Below are positions 17,920 through 25,918 of a stretch of DNA of 26,803 nucleotides, one piece after another. Source of the stretch: Bacteroidales bacterium (GTDB lineage Bacteria; Bacteroidota; Bacteroidia; Bacteroidales; VadinHA17). Under the pieces are notes generated by a model. The model was not told the origin of the DNA and did not search any database. It saw only the letters and a program-made list of their open reading frames with translations. The DNA lies in the NCBI GenBank assembly GCA_030692905.1, contig JAUYBT010000186.1:1-26803 (forward strand), written 5' to 3'. The stretch's first letter is position 1. Each line of letters begins with the position of its first letter. The position numbers and the translations under genes are program-made.

Positions 17920-18486
17920 TTATGTACTTTTAACTGAAGGTCTGCACTTGAGGAATCTCTTATGTTCCTCAAGAATTTCCCAGCATCCGGAATGCTCTAT
18001 TTTTTCTTTTGACAGACTACGTGGCTGATGACCATCTTCAATTATCAGAAAACCATTGGCACTGGTTATTCTGCATAATCCTTTAAGAAAGGAATCAGTG
18101 TCTTTTACCATATGGAACATATCAATTGCATAAATCAGATCAGCTTCATTATCTGCAATATTAACTGAAACACTATCCGTAAGTACCGTCCTGACATTTT
18201 TCAATTCATATTTTCTGATCAGCTTTTCAACAGAAGAAATGGCCAGTTCGTGAATATCGACGGCATAGACTAACCCTTCCTCTCCGACTAACCGGGAGAC
18301 AGATCTGATATAATCACCCGGGCCACAACCATAGTCAATAATTGTATCTCCGGGTTTGATTCCAAATTCACTGATATAATGGTCTACTGGTTTAAAGAAA
18401 TAATAGACTTTAAAAAAAATCTTCATAATCCGGAAAACGAAAACCGGCATTCGTTCCATCTCATTTCCAAATAAAACATTTTTCAT
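17920..18486 (-). CDS. Class I SAM-dependent methyltransferase
   Basis: A 188-residue cytoplasmic protein. Motif I is IIDYGCGPGDY (about 49-59), motif II has Asp77 in YAVDIHE, and LIYAIDMFHMV matches motif IV; this is the Methyltransf_11/25 type fold. The N-terminus, with two aromatic-rich stretches (VFVFRIMKIFFKVYYFF), may form an amphipathic or membrane-near helix. Lengths and motifs are consistent with a small-molecule or lipid methyltransferase; the substrate cannot be told. It stands alone between remnants; leftward transcription would end at the terminator near 17719. Confidence 0.87.
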   Translation of the reverse strand: MKNVLFGNEMERMPVFVFRIMKIFFKVYYFFKPVDHYISEFGIKPGDTIIDYGCGPGDYIRSVSRLVGEEGLVYAVDIHELAISSVEKLIRKYELKNVRTVLTDSVSVNIADNEADLIYAIDMFHMVKDTDSFLKGLCRITSANGFLIIEDGHQPRSLSKEKIEHSGCWEILEEHKRFLKCRPSVKST

Positions 18487-18608
18487 ATCATCAGAGAGAT
18501 TAGTATAATCCTGTTAAAGCATCGAGCAAATACATACTGCAACGCACATTCCGCAAAACCCAGCATCCATACCCAACCCAGGCAGTTCGGTATTGCTACA
18601 ATTGAAGT

Positions 18609-18879
18609 TTATTTTTTTGCCTGTAAAATTCTTGTAAGCCATTTTTCAGCAAGCAGCAGAGAAGCCCATAATACCGACTTTTTCCGGATCTATGCTCCAT
18701 TTTGCTGCGTTCCTGCGGACAATCCTTATTGCTCTCTGAGCATCCTGGAGTGCGCCTTCCTGTTTCTCTTTTAATTCACCCGGAACTTTACCTGGCCACA
18801 AGTATATAAGATCTTTCTTCTGTGAAAATGATTCCAAAGAGATCAGTGTTAAAAGCAGAATTGAAATGATAGATTTCAT
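18609..18879 (-). pseudogene. Alpha/beta-hydrolase (acetyl esterase type) reduced by two internal deletions
   Basis: From ATG 18879 the reverse strand gives a signal peptide (ISILLLTLISLESFSQ), then LIYLWPGKVPGELKEKQ, the usual start of secreted Bacteroidetes esterases. This is joined directly to EGALQDAQRAIRIVRRNAAKW and IDPEKVGIMGFSA, skipping the roughly 60-80 residues that normally hold the oxyanion-hole HGGG/PGGGY region. Right after the nucleophile Ser motif (GFSA, where GFSAGG is expected) the frame shifts: reading one frame over gives LAEKWLTRILQAKK and a TAA at 18611-18609, a plausible natural C-terminus. So the part with the catalytic Asp and His is missing too. Signal peptide, two short blocks and tail survive; no activity is expected. 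Confidence 0.8.
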
Positions 18880-18974
18880 CCGTATATAATTTTTAATTTA
18901 AGGTCGGATGGAACCGCACATGATGAGAATAAATTATTTTCATACGTGTTTGCGATTTGGATCAATCATGTGGG

Positions 18975-19010
18975 TTTCATCATAATATAATTGATTTTAA
19001 TGGTATGATG
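18975..19010. repeat. 36-bp dispersed repeat, copy 2
   Basis: Matches 231-266 at 35 of 36 positions. The 7-bp inverted ends are at 18978-18984 and 19004-19010. On the reverse strand it contains ATGATGAAA like copy 1, but the frame closes after five codons, so no gene follows. It lies between the trp operon and the esterase remnant. Confidence 0.6.
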
Positions 19011-19019
19011 GAGCTTACA

Positions 19020-19031
19020 CCGACGCGTCGG
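19020..19031. repeat. 12-bp perfect GC-rich palindrome
   Basis: CCGACGCGTCGG is fully self-complementary and stands out in an AT-rich spacer downstream of trpA, 9 bases from repeat copy 2. On the reverse strand ACCGA and TCGGT also flank an 11-base loop. No T-run follows, so it is not a clear terminator. Confidence 0.45.
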
Positions 19032-19118
19032 GGCTCGGTTCATCGAATTGTTCTTATGTAATTAGGGTTTATGGATAGCATTTTGTAAAATTAATATAAA
19101 AGATGAAAAGGAATAATA

Positions 19119-19892
19119 TCAATCCCTGATTTGTCCAATAAATCTATGAATGGTTTCCGGCAATGTTCCATCTTCATCAAGTGACCTGATAAATGCGCTA
19201 CCGATGATTGCTCCATTCGAATAATCACAAGCCTGATTAAAGGTTACTTTATTTGAAATACCAAACCCGATAAGCCTGGGTGTTTTCAAATTAAGATTAT
19301 TAATCTTTTTAAAATAGGTCATCTGTGAATCGTCAAAATTGTTTGTTGCTCCGGTAGTGGAAGTTGTTGAAACCATGTATAAAAACCCTTTTGCGATACT
19401 GTCAAGATAACCAATCCTCTCATTTGGAGTTTGCGGTGATATAAGAAAAATATTTAAAATATTATATTTTTCGAAAAATGATTCATATGATTTCCTGTAC
19501 TCCTCCACCGGGAGATCAGGAATAATGGTTCCATCAATATCGGTCTCACTGCATTTGTGAAGAAAATTTTCAAACCCGAATTTGAAAACCGGATTTAAAT
19601 ATCCCATGAAAATTAACGGCAGATCTGTTATTTCCCGAACACGTGCTAATTGTTCAAAAATCAGGGTTAAAGATATCCCGTTGTGAAGAGCTTTTTCACT
19701 GCTTCGTTGTATTACCGGTCCGTCTGCAACAGGATCGGAAAAAGGTATACCAATTTCAATCATATCCACTCCTGATTTATCCAATTCCCTGATTATGGAA
19801 AGTGTGTGATTCAATTCAGGATATCCTGCAGTAAAATAGATGGAAAGTATATTTTTCTTTTTAGTTTTAAATAGCTTCTCTATGCGATTCAT
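19119..19892 (-). CDS. trpA: Tryptophan synthase alpha chain
   Basis: A 257-residue TIM barrel that splits indole-3-glycerol phosphate into indole and glyceraldehyde 3-phosphate, passing indole to TrpB. Catalytic residues are present: Glu46 in MIEIGIPFSDPVADGPVIQ and Asp57 in the same segment, with the phosphate-binding STTSTTGATN and FGISNK regions later. Last gene of the operon, 58 bases after trpB, the largest gap in the set. No obvious intrinsic terminator follows. Confidence 0.97.
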   Translation of the reverse strand: MNRIEKLFKTKKKNILSIYFTAGYPELNHTLSIIRELDKSGVDMIEIGIPFSDPVADGPVIQRSSEKALHNGISLTLIFEQLARVREITDLPLIFMGYLNPVFKFGFENFLHKCSETDIDGTIIPDLPVEEYRKSYESFFEKYNILNIFLISPQTPNERIGYLDSIAKGFLYMVSTTSTTGATNNFDDSQMTYFKKINNLNLKTPRLIGFGISNKVTFNQACDYSNGAIIGSAFIRSLDEDGTLPETIHRFIGQIRD

Positions 19893-19950
19893 TATTACTG
19901 ATTTTTATGTTTTTGAATTATTGAATAACAACAGTTTATTGGAGGCAATT

Positions 19951-21144
19951 TTATTTGAACATTTTTTTTGCTTCAATATATGCCTGCATATCCTTATCAC
20001 CTCTACCCGAAATATTTACAACAACAATGTCAGTTTTTTTGAAATTCAGTTTGCCAAGAGCTGCGAGTGCATGCGCCGATTCAAGGGCAGGGATTATACC
20101 TTCAAGCCGGATAAGTTCGTAAGCAGCTGTAAGCGCCTTTTTATCGGTAACATTCAAATAATCAGCCCTGCCTGTCTTCGCCAGCCATGCATGTAATGGA
20201 CCCACACCCGGATAATCGAGTCCTGCGGAAATGGAATAAGGTTCAGTGATTTGCCCGTCTTCATTTTGCATAAGGAGGGTTTTGCATCCATGAATGATAC
20301 CTGGTTCTCCCACAGAGATAGTAGCAGCGGTTCGAGCGGTATTAACTCCTTCACCTGCAGCCTCTACACCTACAAGTTTTACATTTTTCCTGTTGATGTA
20401 ATGATAAAATATTCCAGCCGCATTGCTTCCTCCTCCTACACATGCAATAATATAATCCGGATCTTCATTCCCTTCTTTCACGCTTAATTGAGTAAGTAAT
20501 TCTTCGCTGATGACCGACTGAAACCTTGCCACCATGTCGGGGTAGGGATGTGGTCCGACAACAGAACCGATTATATAAAAAGTATTTTCAGGATTACATA
20601 TCCAATCGCGCAAAGCTTCATTCGTGGCATCCTTGAGGGTTTTATTACCGCACCTTGCCGGCACTACTCTGGCTCCCAGTATTTCCATCCGCTTTACGTT
20701 AGGCTCCTGCCTGACCATATCTGTCTCACCCATATAAACAACACACTCCATCCCCATAAGCGCACAAACGGTCGCTGTTGCCACACCATGCTGACCTGCC
20801 CCGGTTTCAGCGATTATCCTGGTTTTCCCCATTTTTTTTGCCAGCAGAATCTGCCCGATGGTATTGTTTATTTTATGAGAACCGGTATGATTTAAATCCT
20901 CCCGCTTCAGATAAATCTTAGCCCCATACTTGTTACTCAGACGGTTTGCAAAAAACAAAGGGGAAGGTCTACCTGCATAGTCCCTGAGTAACATGTTAAA
21001 CTCCTTTTTGAATTCTGCCGATTCAATGATATTATAATAAACAGCCCTCAGGGATTCTACATTCTGTCTGAGCATTTCGGGTACGAATGCACCCCCGAAT
21101 TCGCCGTAATATCCGTTTTTGTCTGATATAAATGTCTCGTTCAT
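19951..21144 (-). CDS. trpB: Tryptophan synthase beta chain
   Basis: A 397-residue PLP enzyme joining indole and serine to make tryptophan. The PLP lysine is Lys91 in LNHTGSHKINNTIGQ, the catalytic Glu113 in ETGAGQHG, and the phosphate loop is CVGGGSNAAGIF. This is the TrpB1 type that pairs with TrpA, which is encoded next. Its ATG overlaps the trpF stop by 4 bases. Confidence 0.98.
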   Translation of the reverse strand: MNETFISDKNGYYGEFGGAFVPEMLRQNVESLRAVYYNIIESAEFKKEFNMLLRDYAGRPSPLFFANRLSNKYGAKIYLKREDLNHTGSHKINNTIGQILLAKKMGKTRIIAETGAGQHGVATATVCALMGMECVVYMGETDMVRQEPNVKRMEILGARVVPARCGNKTLKDATNEALRDWICNPENTFYIIGSVVGPHPYPDMVARFQSVISEELLTQLSVKEGNEDPDYIIACVGGGSNAAGIFYHYINRKNVKLVGVEAAGEGVNTARTAATISVGEPGIIHGCKTLLMQNEDGQITEPYSISAGLDYPGVGPLHAWLAKTGRADYLNVTDKKALTAAYELIRLEGIIPALESAHALAALGKLNFKKTDIVVVNISGRGDKDMQAYIEAKKMFK

Positions 21145-21785
21145 AATGATTTATTATTTAATCGTATATCGGATATGAATTTTTTAAGAGTTTCAATGAC
21201 TTTTAAACCTGGATTCACCTCAAACCTGCTGTTCAGATCAATTCCGTAAAACGCCGGGTTGGAAATTTCCAGAATATTGTTGACATCCCGGGGGGTAATG
21301 CCTCCGCTGAGAAAAAACGGATGCCCGAGATCGTATTTTTCAAGTATTTTCCAGTCGAATTTATATCCAGAGCCTCCATAATTTGAGGTTAATGCATCAA
21401 ACAGGAAATAATCTGTACAAGTGATGAATTCAGAACATAATTTGAAACCGGTACTCTCTTTTATATTAAAAGCCTTTATAACCGGGATACCTGTTTCTTT
21501 TAGCCGGCGGCATGCATACGGAGTTTCATTTCCGTGAAGCTGAACTATGTCGAGAGAGTATTTCCTGACAGTTCCGGTTATCACCTCAAAATCTGCATTC
21601 ACGAATACCCCTGCTTTTCTGATGTGCGGGGGAAACTTAGCAGGAATCACAGGGCCTGATATTTTGGCAGCATACCGCGGAGAGGAAGGATAAAAGATGA
21701 ATCCCATCAGGTCAGGCTTAAGCTCTGCCACTTCAAGGATATTCTCCGGTTCACGCATTCCACATATTTTTATTTTCAGACTCAT
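21141..21785 (-). CDS. trpF: Phosphoribosylanthranilate isomerase
   Basis: A 214-residue TIM barrel catalysing the Amadori rearrangement of phosphoribosylanthranilate to CdRP. The catalytic Cys is Cys8 in KIKICGMREPENI; the catalytic Asp is in FLFDALTSNYGGSG; VQLHGNE and FFLSGGITPRDV are also family marks. It overlaps trpC by 4 bases and trpB by 4 bases, so the three are translationally linked. Confidence 0.96.
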   Translation of the reverse strand: MSLKIKICGMREPENILEVAELKPDLMGFIFYPSSPRYAAKISGPVIPAKFPPHIRKAGVFVNADFEVITGTVRKYSLDIVQLHGNETPYACRRLKETGIPVIKAFNIKESTGFKLCSEFITCTDYFLFDALTSNYGGSGYKFDWKILEKYDLGHPFFLSGGITPRDVNNILEISNPAFYGIDLNSRFEVNPGLKVIETLKKFISDIRLNNKSL

Positions 21786-22573
21786 TCCATTCCCATTTTT
21801 AAATCCATAATAAACCCTGCAGCAGTTTTTCCCGGGTTTTCTGATCTCATGAATTTTTCTCCGATCAGAAAGGCATCGTACCCTCTGGAAAATAGCTGTT
21901 TTACATCATTATTTGTCTGAAAACCACTTTCAGCAACTTTAAGACAATTCAGAGGCAAATGATGAAATAGATCCCTGGAATTATCCATACTAACCTCAAA
22001 AGTTTTAAGATTACGGTTATTAACGCCTATTATCTTTATTTTGTGATTCATCTTATCCAGATCTTTTTCATCATGGATTTCAAAAAGCACATCCATACCC
22101 AGGTTAAGAGCCAGATCGGAAAGCCTTTCAGCTTCCTTTTTACTTAATATTGAAGCGATCAGCAAAATAGCGGCTGCCCCGATCGATTTTGATTCAATCA
22201 CCTGGTACTCATCCACAATAAAATCCTTTCTTAATAGAGGGAGTTTAGCAAACCCGGCAACATTGCGAAGATCATGATCTTCTCCTCCGAAAAATTCCTT
22301 ATCGGTAAGAATTGACATAGCTGCAATTCCTGCTTCCTGATACCCTCTTGCCACCTGTTCAACATCAGCAGTAAAATTGATAACCCCTTTTGAGGGAGAT
22401 TTTCTCTTAAACTCACCGATAATGGAAGGTTCGGGTTTGTCCAATGCCTCATAGAAGGAAGGCATTTCACGTTTAAAGAAAACTGTATCCTCAAGTTTGC
22501 TGACAGGATAAAGCCTTTTTTTAACTTTTACTTCATCCCTTTTAAACGCTATAATTTTATCGAGTATATCCAT
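21782..22573 (-). CDS. trpC: Indole-3-glycerol phosphate synthase
   Basis: A 263-residue single-function TIM barrel turning CdRP into indole-3-glycerol phosphate. IIGEFKRKSPSKG contains a catalytic Lys, PLLRKDFIVD the second, and IGVNNRNLKTFEV and AESGFQT complete the site. It is separate from trpF, not fused as in enteric bacteria. It starts 4 bases after the trpD stop. Confidence 0.96.
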   Translation of the reverse strand: MDILDKIIAFKRDEVKVKKRLYPVSKLEDTVFFKREMPSFYEALDKPEPSIIGEFKRKSPSKGVINFTADVEQVARGYQEAGIAAMSILTDKEFFGGEDHDLRNVAGFAKLPLLRKDFIVDEYQVIESKSIGAAAILLIASILSKKEAERLSDLALNLGMDVLFEIHDEKDLDKMNHKIKIIGVNNRNLKTFEVSMDNSRDLFHHLPLNCLKVAESGFQTNNDVKQLFSRGYDAFLIGEKFMRSENPGKTAAGFIMDLKMGME

Positions 22574-22577
22574 TTTC

Positions 22578-23567
22578 TTAAAGTTCCAGAAGTTTTCTTA
22601 ATAAGTTTTTTGCCCTGCCTCCCTGTAATGAATCTTCTGCTAATTCAAAGCATTCCGGTAAGCTTTTCCCGGGAAATAGCTTTTTCAAAGCCATGCCCGA
22701 ATTAACAATAACTACTGCCTTTTGAGCTGTAGTACCTTTACCCTCCAGAATATTTAAAAAAATCTTTACCGATTCTTCCACCGTTGTTCCGCCTTTCAGC
22801 TCTTCATGAGTGAGCCTGGGATAATTGATTTTTTCAGGAGAGAGAAGTTCTTCTTCCTGATTAGAAATCATTTTAAACTCACTGGTCAGCGAGATTTCAT
22901 CGTAGCCGTCCAACGAATAAATGATGGTAAAATTTTTATCGGTTTGCTGATAGATATAATTATATAGCCTTGCCGTCTCCAGGTTCCAGACACCCACTAA
23001 TTGATTCCTTGGGAATGAGGGATTTACCATGGGCCCTAGCATATTAAAGAAGGTCTTCACACTAAGTTCTTTCCTGATCGGGGCTACTGCTTTCATGGCA
23101 GGGTGAAATAAAGGCGCATGCAGGAAACAAATGTTCGCTTTTTCCAATTGATTCCTGAGAGTATCCCGGTTGTTCGTAAATTTATACCCAAGATATTCCA
23201 TCACATTACTTGAACCACAGGCTGATGAGACCCCGTAATTGCCATGTTTTGCGACTTTTCCACCGGCTCCTGCAACTACAAACGATGACAAAGTGGAAAT
23301 ATTGAAGGTATTTTTCCCATCACCTCCTGTACCGCAAAGATCGATAGTATCAAATTCAGAAAGATCAGTCGCCAGGCACAAATCAAGCAGTGCATCGCGA
23401 AAGCCGGCCAGCTCATGAACTGTTATCATTCGCATCATAAACACTGTAAGAAAAGATGACACCTGCGAATTATTATATTCACCATTAGCGATCTTTTTTA
23501 ATATATTCCTCGCTTCTTCTCTTTCAAGAGTGAGGTGGGATGTTAATCTCTGAAGAATTTCTTTCAT
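22578..23567 (-). CDS. trpD: Anthranilate phosphoribosyltransferase
   Basis: A 329-residue enzyme that transfers the phosphoribosyl group of PRPP to anthranilate. The PRPP/Mg loop GTGGDGKNTFNIST (from about residue 79), KHGNYGVSSACGSSNVMEYLG and FHPAMKAVAPIRKEL are all present. It is a stand-alone TrpD without a fused amidotransferase domain. It follows trpG by 31 bases. Confidence 0.97.
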   Translation of the reverse strand: MKEILQRLTSHLTLEREEARNILKKIANGEYNNSQVSSFLTVFMMRMITVHELAGFRDALLDLCLATDLSEFDTIDLCGTGGDGKNTFNISTLSSFVVAGAGGKVAKHGNYGVSSACGSSNVMEYLGYKFTNNRDTLRNQLEKANICFLHAPLFHPAMKAVAPIRKELSVKTFFNMLGPMVNPSFPRNQLVGVWNLETARLYNYIYQQTDKNFTIIYSLDGYDEISLTSEFKMISNQEEELLSPEKINYPRLTHEELKGGTTVEESVKIFLNILEGKGTTAQKAVVIVNSGMALKKLFPGKSLPECFELAEDSLQGGRAKNLLRKLLEL

Positions 23568-23598
23568 ATATTATTTAAGGTATAAGACTGATTTTTAA

Positions 23599-24168
23599 TT
23601 AAAGATTCAACCAGTTAAGCAGTATTTGTTTTCCGTGTTTTGTAAGAACCGATTCGGGATGAAACTGAACTCCTTTAACATCGTAGGTTAAGTGCGTCAA
23701 CGCCATAATCATTCCTTCATCATCCTTCGCAGTGATTTTGAGTTCGGATGGAAGGTTTTCTTCACTGACTACCCAGGAATGGTATCTTCCGGCTGTAAAA
23801 CTTACCGGTATTTCCCTGAATAATCTATCACCTTCATCCATTACGTTTATGTTAGTTTCCACTCCATGGTAAACCTTGTCAAGGTTGATAAGGTTGCCCC
23901 CAAATACCTCGGCTATGGCCTGGCATCCCAGACAAACTCCCAGGATGCTCTTTGCGGGAGCAAAATGTCTGATCATTTTCTTCGTGATACCTGCCTGATC
24001 CGGAACTCCCGGCCCGGGAGAAATTACAATCTTGTCATATTTACCAATATAGTCCAGACCAATCTCATCGTTCCTGTATACATCAACCGGCCCCCTGGTC
24101 AATTCTTTCAGAATATGTACCAGATTGTATGTAAATGAGTCGTAATTGTCCAATACCATTATTTTCAT
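23599..24168 (-). CDS. trpG: Anthranilate synthase glutamine amidotransferase subunit
   Basis: A 189-residue class I amidotransferase that feeds ammonia from glutamine to TrpE. The catalytic triad is intact: Cys79 in LGVCLGCQAI and His170 and Glu172 in VQFHPESVLT; DNYDSFTYNLVH is the usual N-terminus. It could also serve aminodeoxychorismate synthase, but its place right after trpE (19 bases) makes the tryptophan role the main one. Confidence 0.96.
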   Translation of the reverse strand: MKIMVLDNYDSFTYNLVHILKELTRGPVDVYRNDEIGLDYIGKYDKIVISPGPGVPDQAGITKKMIRHFAPAKSILGVCLGCQAIAEVFGGNLINLDKVYHGVETNINVMDEGDRLFREIPVSFTAGRYHSWVVSEENLPSELKITAKDDEGMIMALTHLTYDVKGVQFHPESVLTKHGKQILLNWLNL

Positions 24169-24187
24169 TGTTGCTTCTTTTAAATTA

Positions 24188-25609
24188 TTATATCCCGGAT
24201 GCTATCGCGATAGCTGCTTTCAGGGCTCCCAGCTTATTATTCACCTCATTGAGTTCGTTTTCTTCAACTGAGGCAGCTACAATACCTGCCCCGGCCTGAT
24301 AGTAAAGAGTATTGTTCCTGCTAAGAAATGAGCGGATCATTATGGCATGATTGATATCCCCGTTAAAGCCGATATAACCGATGGCGCCTCCGTAAAATCC
24401 GCGATTACGGTTTTCTATTTTGTCAATAAGCTCCATTGCTTTAAATTTTGGTGCGCCGGAGAGTGTTCCTGCAGGAAATGAATCCCCAAAAATCTTTATG
24501 GGATTAAATCCTTCTTTAAGTTCACCAGTCACTTCAGAAACAAGGTGAATGACATGTGAATAGAACTGCACTTCCCGAAAGGTTTTTACAACCACATTAT
24601 CCGAATTCCGGCTAAGATCATTTCTTGCCAGATCGACCAGCATGACGTGCTCTGCATTCTCTTTCCTATCGTTAGTAAGATCAATTGCCAACTGCCTGTC
24701 CTCCTCATCATCACCTGATCGTTTAAAGGTACCTGCAATAGGATTTATCCTTGCAATTCCTTTATCGATAACCAGTTGCGCCTCGGGAGAAGATCCGAAA
24801 AGTTTATATCCCCCATAGTCAAAATAAAACAGATAGGGAGAAGGATTAATATTCCGTAAAGCCCTGTAAACATTGAACTCATCGCCATGAAACTGCTGGC
24901 TGAATTGCCTGGACAGGACAACCTGGAACACATCTCCCAGGAAACAATGCTTTTTGCCCTTACTGACCATTTCGATATACTCCTCATCTGTAATATTTGA
25001 ACATTCATTATTAAGGGGCATAAACTGGAATGCTCCGAGACTACGATTCCGTAAAAGACTTTTGACTTCATCAATCCTGCTCTCATTACCTTCGAGAAGA
25101 TTTTCGACAAGAAAAATACGGTTGTTAAAATGGTTGATCGCTATTATATATCTGTAAAGGGAATAGTACATATCCGGGATCTTATACTGTTCATTTACAT
25201 AATGTTTAAAGCCAATGTCCTCGAAATATTTTACTGCATCGTAGGTAGTATAACCAAACAACCCGTTTGCAGACATTCCTGTGAGGTCGGTGTTCCTGTT
25301 AATAATAAATGACTTTAAAAATGAATTAAAGATATCAGGCAGGGTATGTTTGTCTTTTATCCCGATTTGTTCCTGTTGACCATTGGGGTAATTGATGTGT
25401 ATTTTGTAATCCTCTGCTTTAAATTCTGCCATCACATCGAAGCAGATGTAGCTCATGCTATTACTATTTCCATGATAATCAGAGCTTTCAAGTAATATTG
25501 TGTTAGGAAACTTATCTCTGATCTTAAGGTAAATCGTAACCGGAGTGATTATATCTGCCAGCCCCGGAGGAAACGGGTGTAAACTTGTAATTAGTTTTGA
25601 TTCTCTCAT
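24188..25609 (-). CDS. trpE: Anthranilate synthase component I
   Basis: With the ATG at 25609 the protein is 473 residues. It makes anthranilate from chorismate with TrpG. The Trp feedback-site motif LLES appears early in NTILLESSDYHGNS; the chorismate-binding half has LFGSSPEAQL, PIAGTFKRSGDDEEDR, FPAGTLSGAPK and GFYGGAIGYIGFNG. The frame is open for 11 more codons upstream, but the only initiator-like codon there is a TTG at 25642 lying in the T-run of the attenuator hairpin; that extension gives no conserved residues, so the ATG at 25609 (MRESKLITSL) is chosen. Expression should be set by the leader at 25634-25761, and activity by Trp inhibition through LLES. Confidence 0.97.
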   Translation of the reverse strand: MRESKLITSLHPFPPGLADIITPVTIYLKIRDKFPNTILLESSDYHGNSNSMSYICFDVMAEFKAEDYKIHINYPNGQQEQIGIKDKHTLPDIFNSFLKSFIINRNTDLTGMSANGLFGYTTYDAVKYFEDIGFKHYVNEQYKIPDMYYSLYRYIIAINHFNNRIFLVENLLEGNESRIDEVKSLLRNRSLGAFQFMPLNNECSNITDEEYIEMVSKGKKHCFLGDVFQVVLSRQFSQQFHGDEFNVYRALRNINPSPYLFYFDYGGYKLFGSSPEAQLVIDKGIARINPIAGTFKRSGDDEEDRQLAIDLTNDRKENAEHVMLVDLARNDLSRNSDNVVVKTFREVQFYSHVIHLVSEVTGELKEGFNPIKIFGDSFPAGTLSGAPKFKAMELIDKIENRNRGFYGGAIGYIGFNGDINHAIMIRSFLSRNNTLYYQAGAGIVAASVEENELNEVNNKLGALKAAIAIASGI

Positions 25610-25633
25610 TTTGAATTTATTTATAGTCTGTTT

Positions 25634-25672
25634 CAAAAACAAAACGACCTGCCGGGAGTCCGACAGGTCGTT
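25634..25672 (-). terminator. trp attenuator terminator hairpin
   Basis: On the reverse strand AACGACCTG (25672-25664) pairs perfectly with CAGGTCGTT (25651-25643); after one mismatch three more pairs (CGG/CCG) close a 4-base ACTC loop. TTGTTTTTG follows at once. The hairpin starts 29 bases after the trpL stop and ends 33 bases before the trpE ATG. Position and shape fit a transcription attenuator. Confidence 0.88.
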
Positions 25673-25701
25673 GATATATTATACAATATAGCAGTACTAT
25701 C

Positions 25702-25761
25702 TCACTTCCAGGCTGTTGCCGGTAAGGTTTGCCACCACCAATTGTTTATTGTAAGCCTCAT
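25702..25761 (-). CDS. trpL: trp operon leader peptide
   Basis: A 19-residue open frame on the reverse strand: MRLTINNWWWQTLPATAWK and TGA. Codons 8-10 are consecutive TGG and codon 18 is a fourth, so 4 of 19 residues are Trp. It sits upstream of trpE and is followed by the terminator hairpin at 25634-25672. This is the layout of ribosome-mediated attenuation: ribosomes stalling at the Trp codons when charged tRNA-Trp is scarce should favour readthrough into trpE-A. I could not find a strong antiterminator by eye; ACCGGCAACAG in codons 12-16 could pair loosely with CTGTCGG of the hairpin. The peptide itself probably has no function. Confidence 0.9.
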   Translation of the reverse strand: MRLTINNWWWQTLPATAWK

Positions 25762-25779
25762 TTTTGCTTTTATTATGTT

Positions 25780-25811
25780 CAAAGGAAAGAATTTTTTTCA
25801 ATAATACACAA
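25780..25811 (-). promoter_or_regulatory. Candidate trp operon promoter
   Basis: On the reverse strand TTCCTTTG (25787-25780) is one mismatch from the -7 consensus TAnnTTTG, and TTG at 25811-25809 is 21 bases upstream, a normal Bacteroidetes -33 spacing. The start of transcription would fall about 10 bases before the trpL ATG. A weaker alternative is TAGGTTTT about 30 bases further upstream. Confidence 0.35.
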
Positions 25812-25843
25812 CAAAAACCTATAATTATTTTTTGCCTCATCCA

Positions 25844-25903
25844 CTCCCGTCCCCCGCAGCCTCACCCCCTCCCGTCCCCCGCTCCCAGGAGAGCGGGGGA
25901 GGG
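25844..25903. repeat. GC-rich direct-repeat and hairpin element
   Basis: CTCCCGTCCCCCGC occurs at 25844-25857 and again at 25869-25882. The second copy forms a 9-bp hairpin, CCCCCGCTC (25876-25884) with GAGCGGGGG (25891-25899) around CCAGGA, extended by further pairs past one bulged base. The C/G tract is very unlike its AT-rich surroundings, as expected for a dispersed intergenic repeat family. It lies between the lipoprotein gene and the trp promoter and could act as a barrier to readthrough, but has no T-run. Confidence 0.6.
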
Positions 25904-25918
25904 ATATAGGGAGAGGTT

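Noticed and set aside
25610..25642. An extended trpE start at 25642
   Set aside because: That codon is TTG and lies within the T-run of the attenuator hairpin; the extra residues resemble nothing in TrpE, while ATG 25609 gives the usual N-terminus.
25844..25903. A CRISPR-like array suggested by two 14-bp direct repeats
   Set aside because: Only two copies, 25 bases apart, with no further regular units and no cas genes; the hairpin structure fits a dispersed repeat instead.
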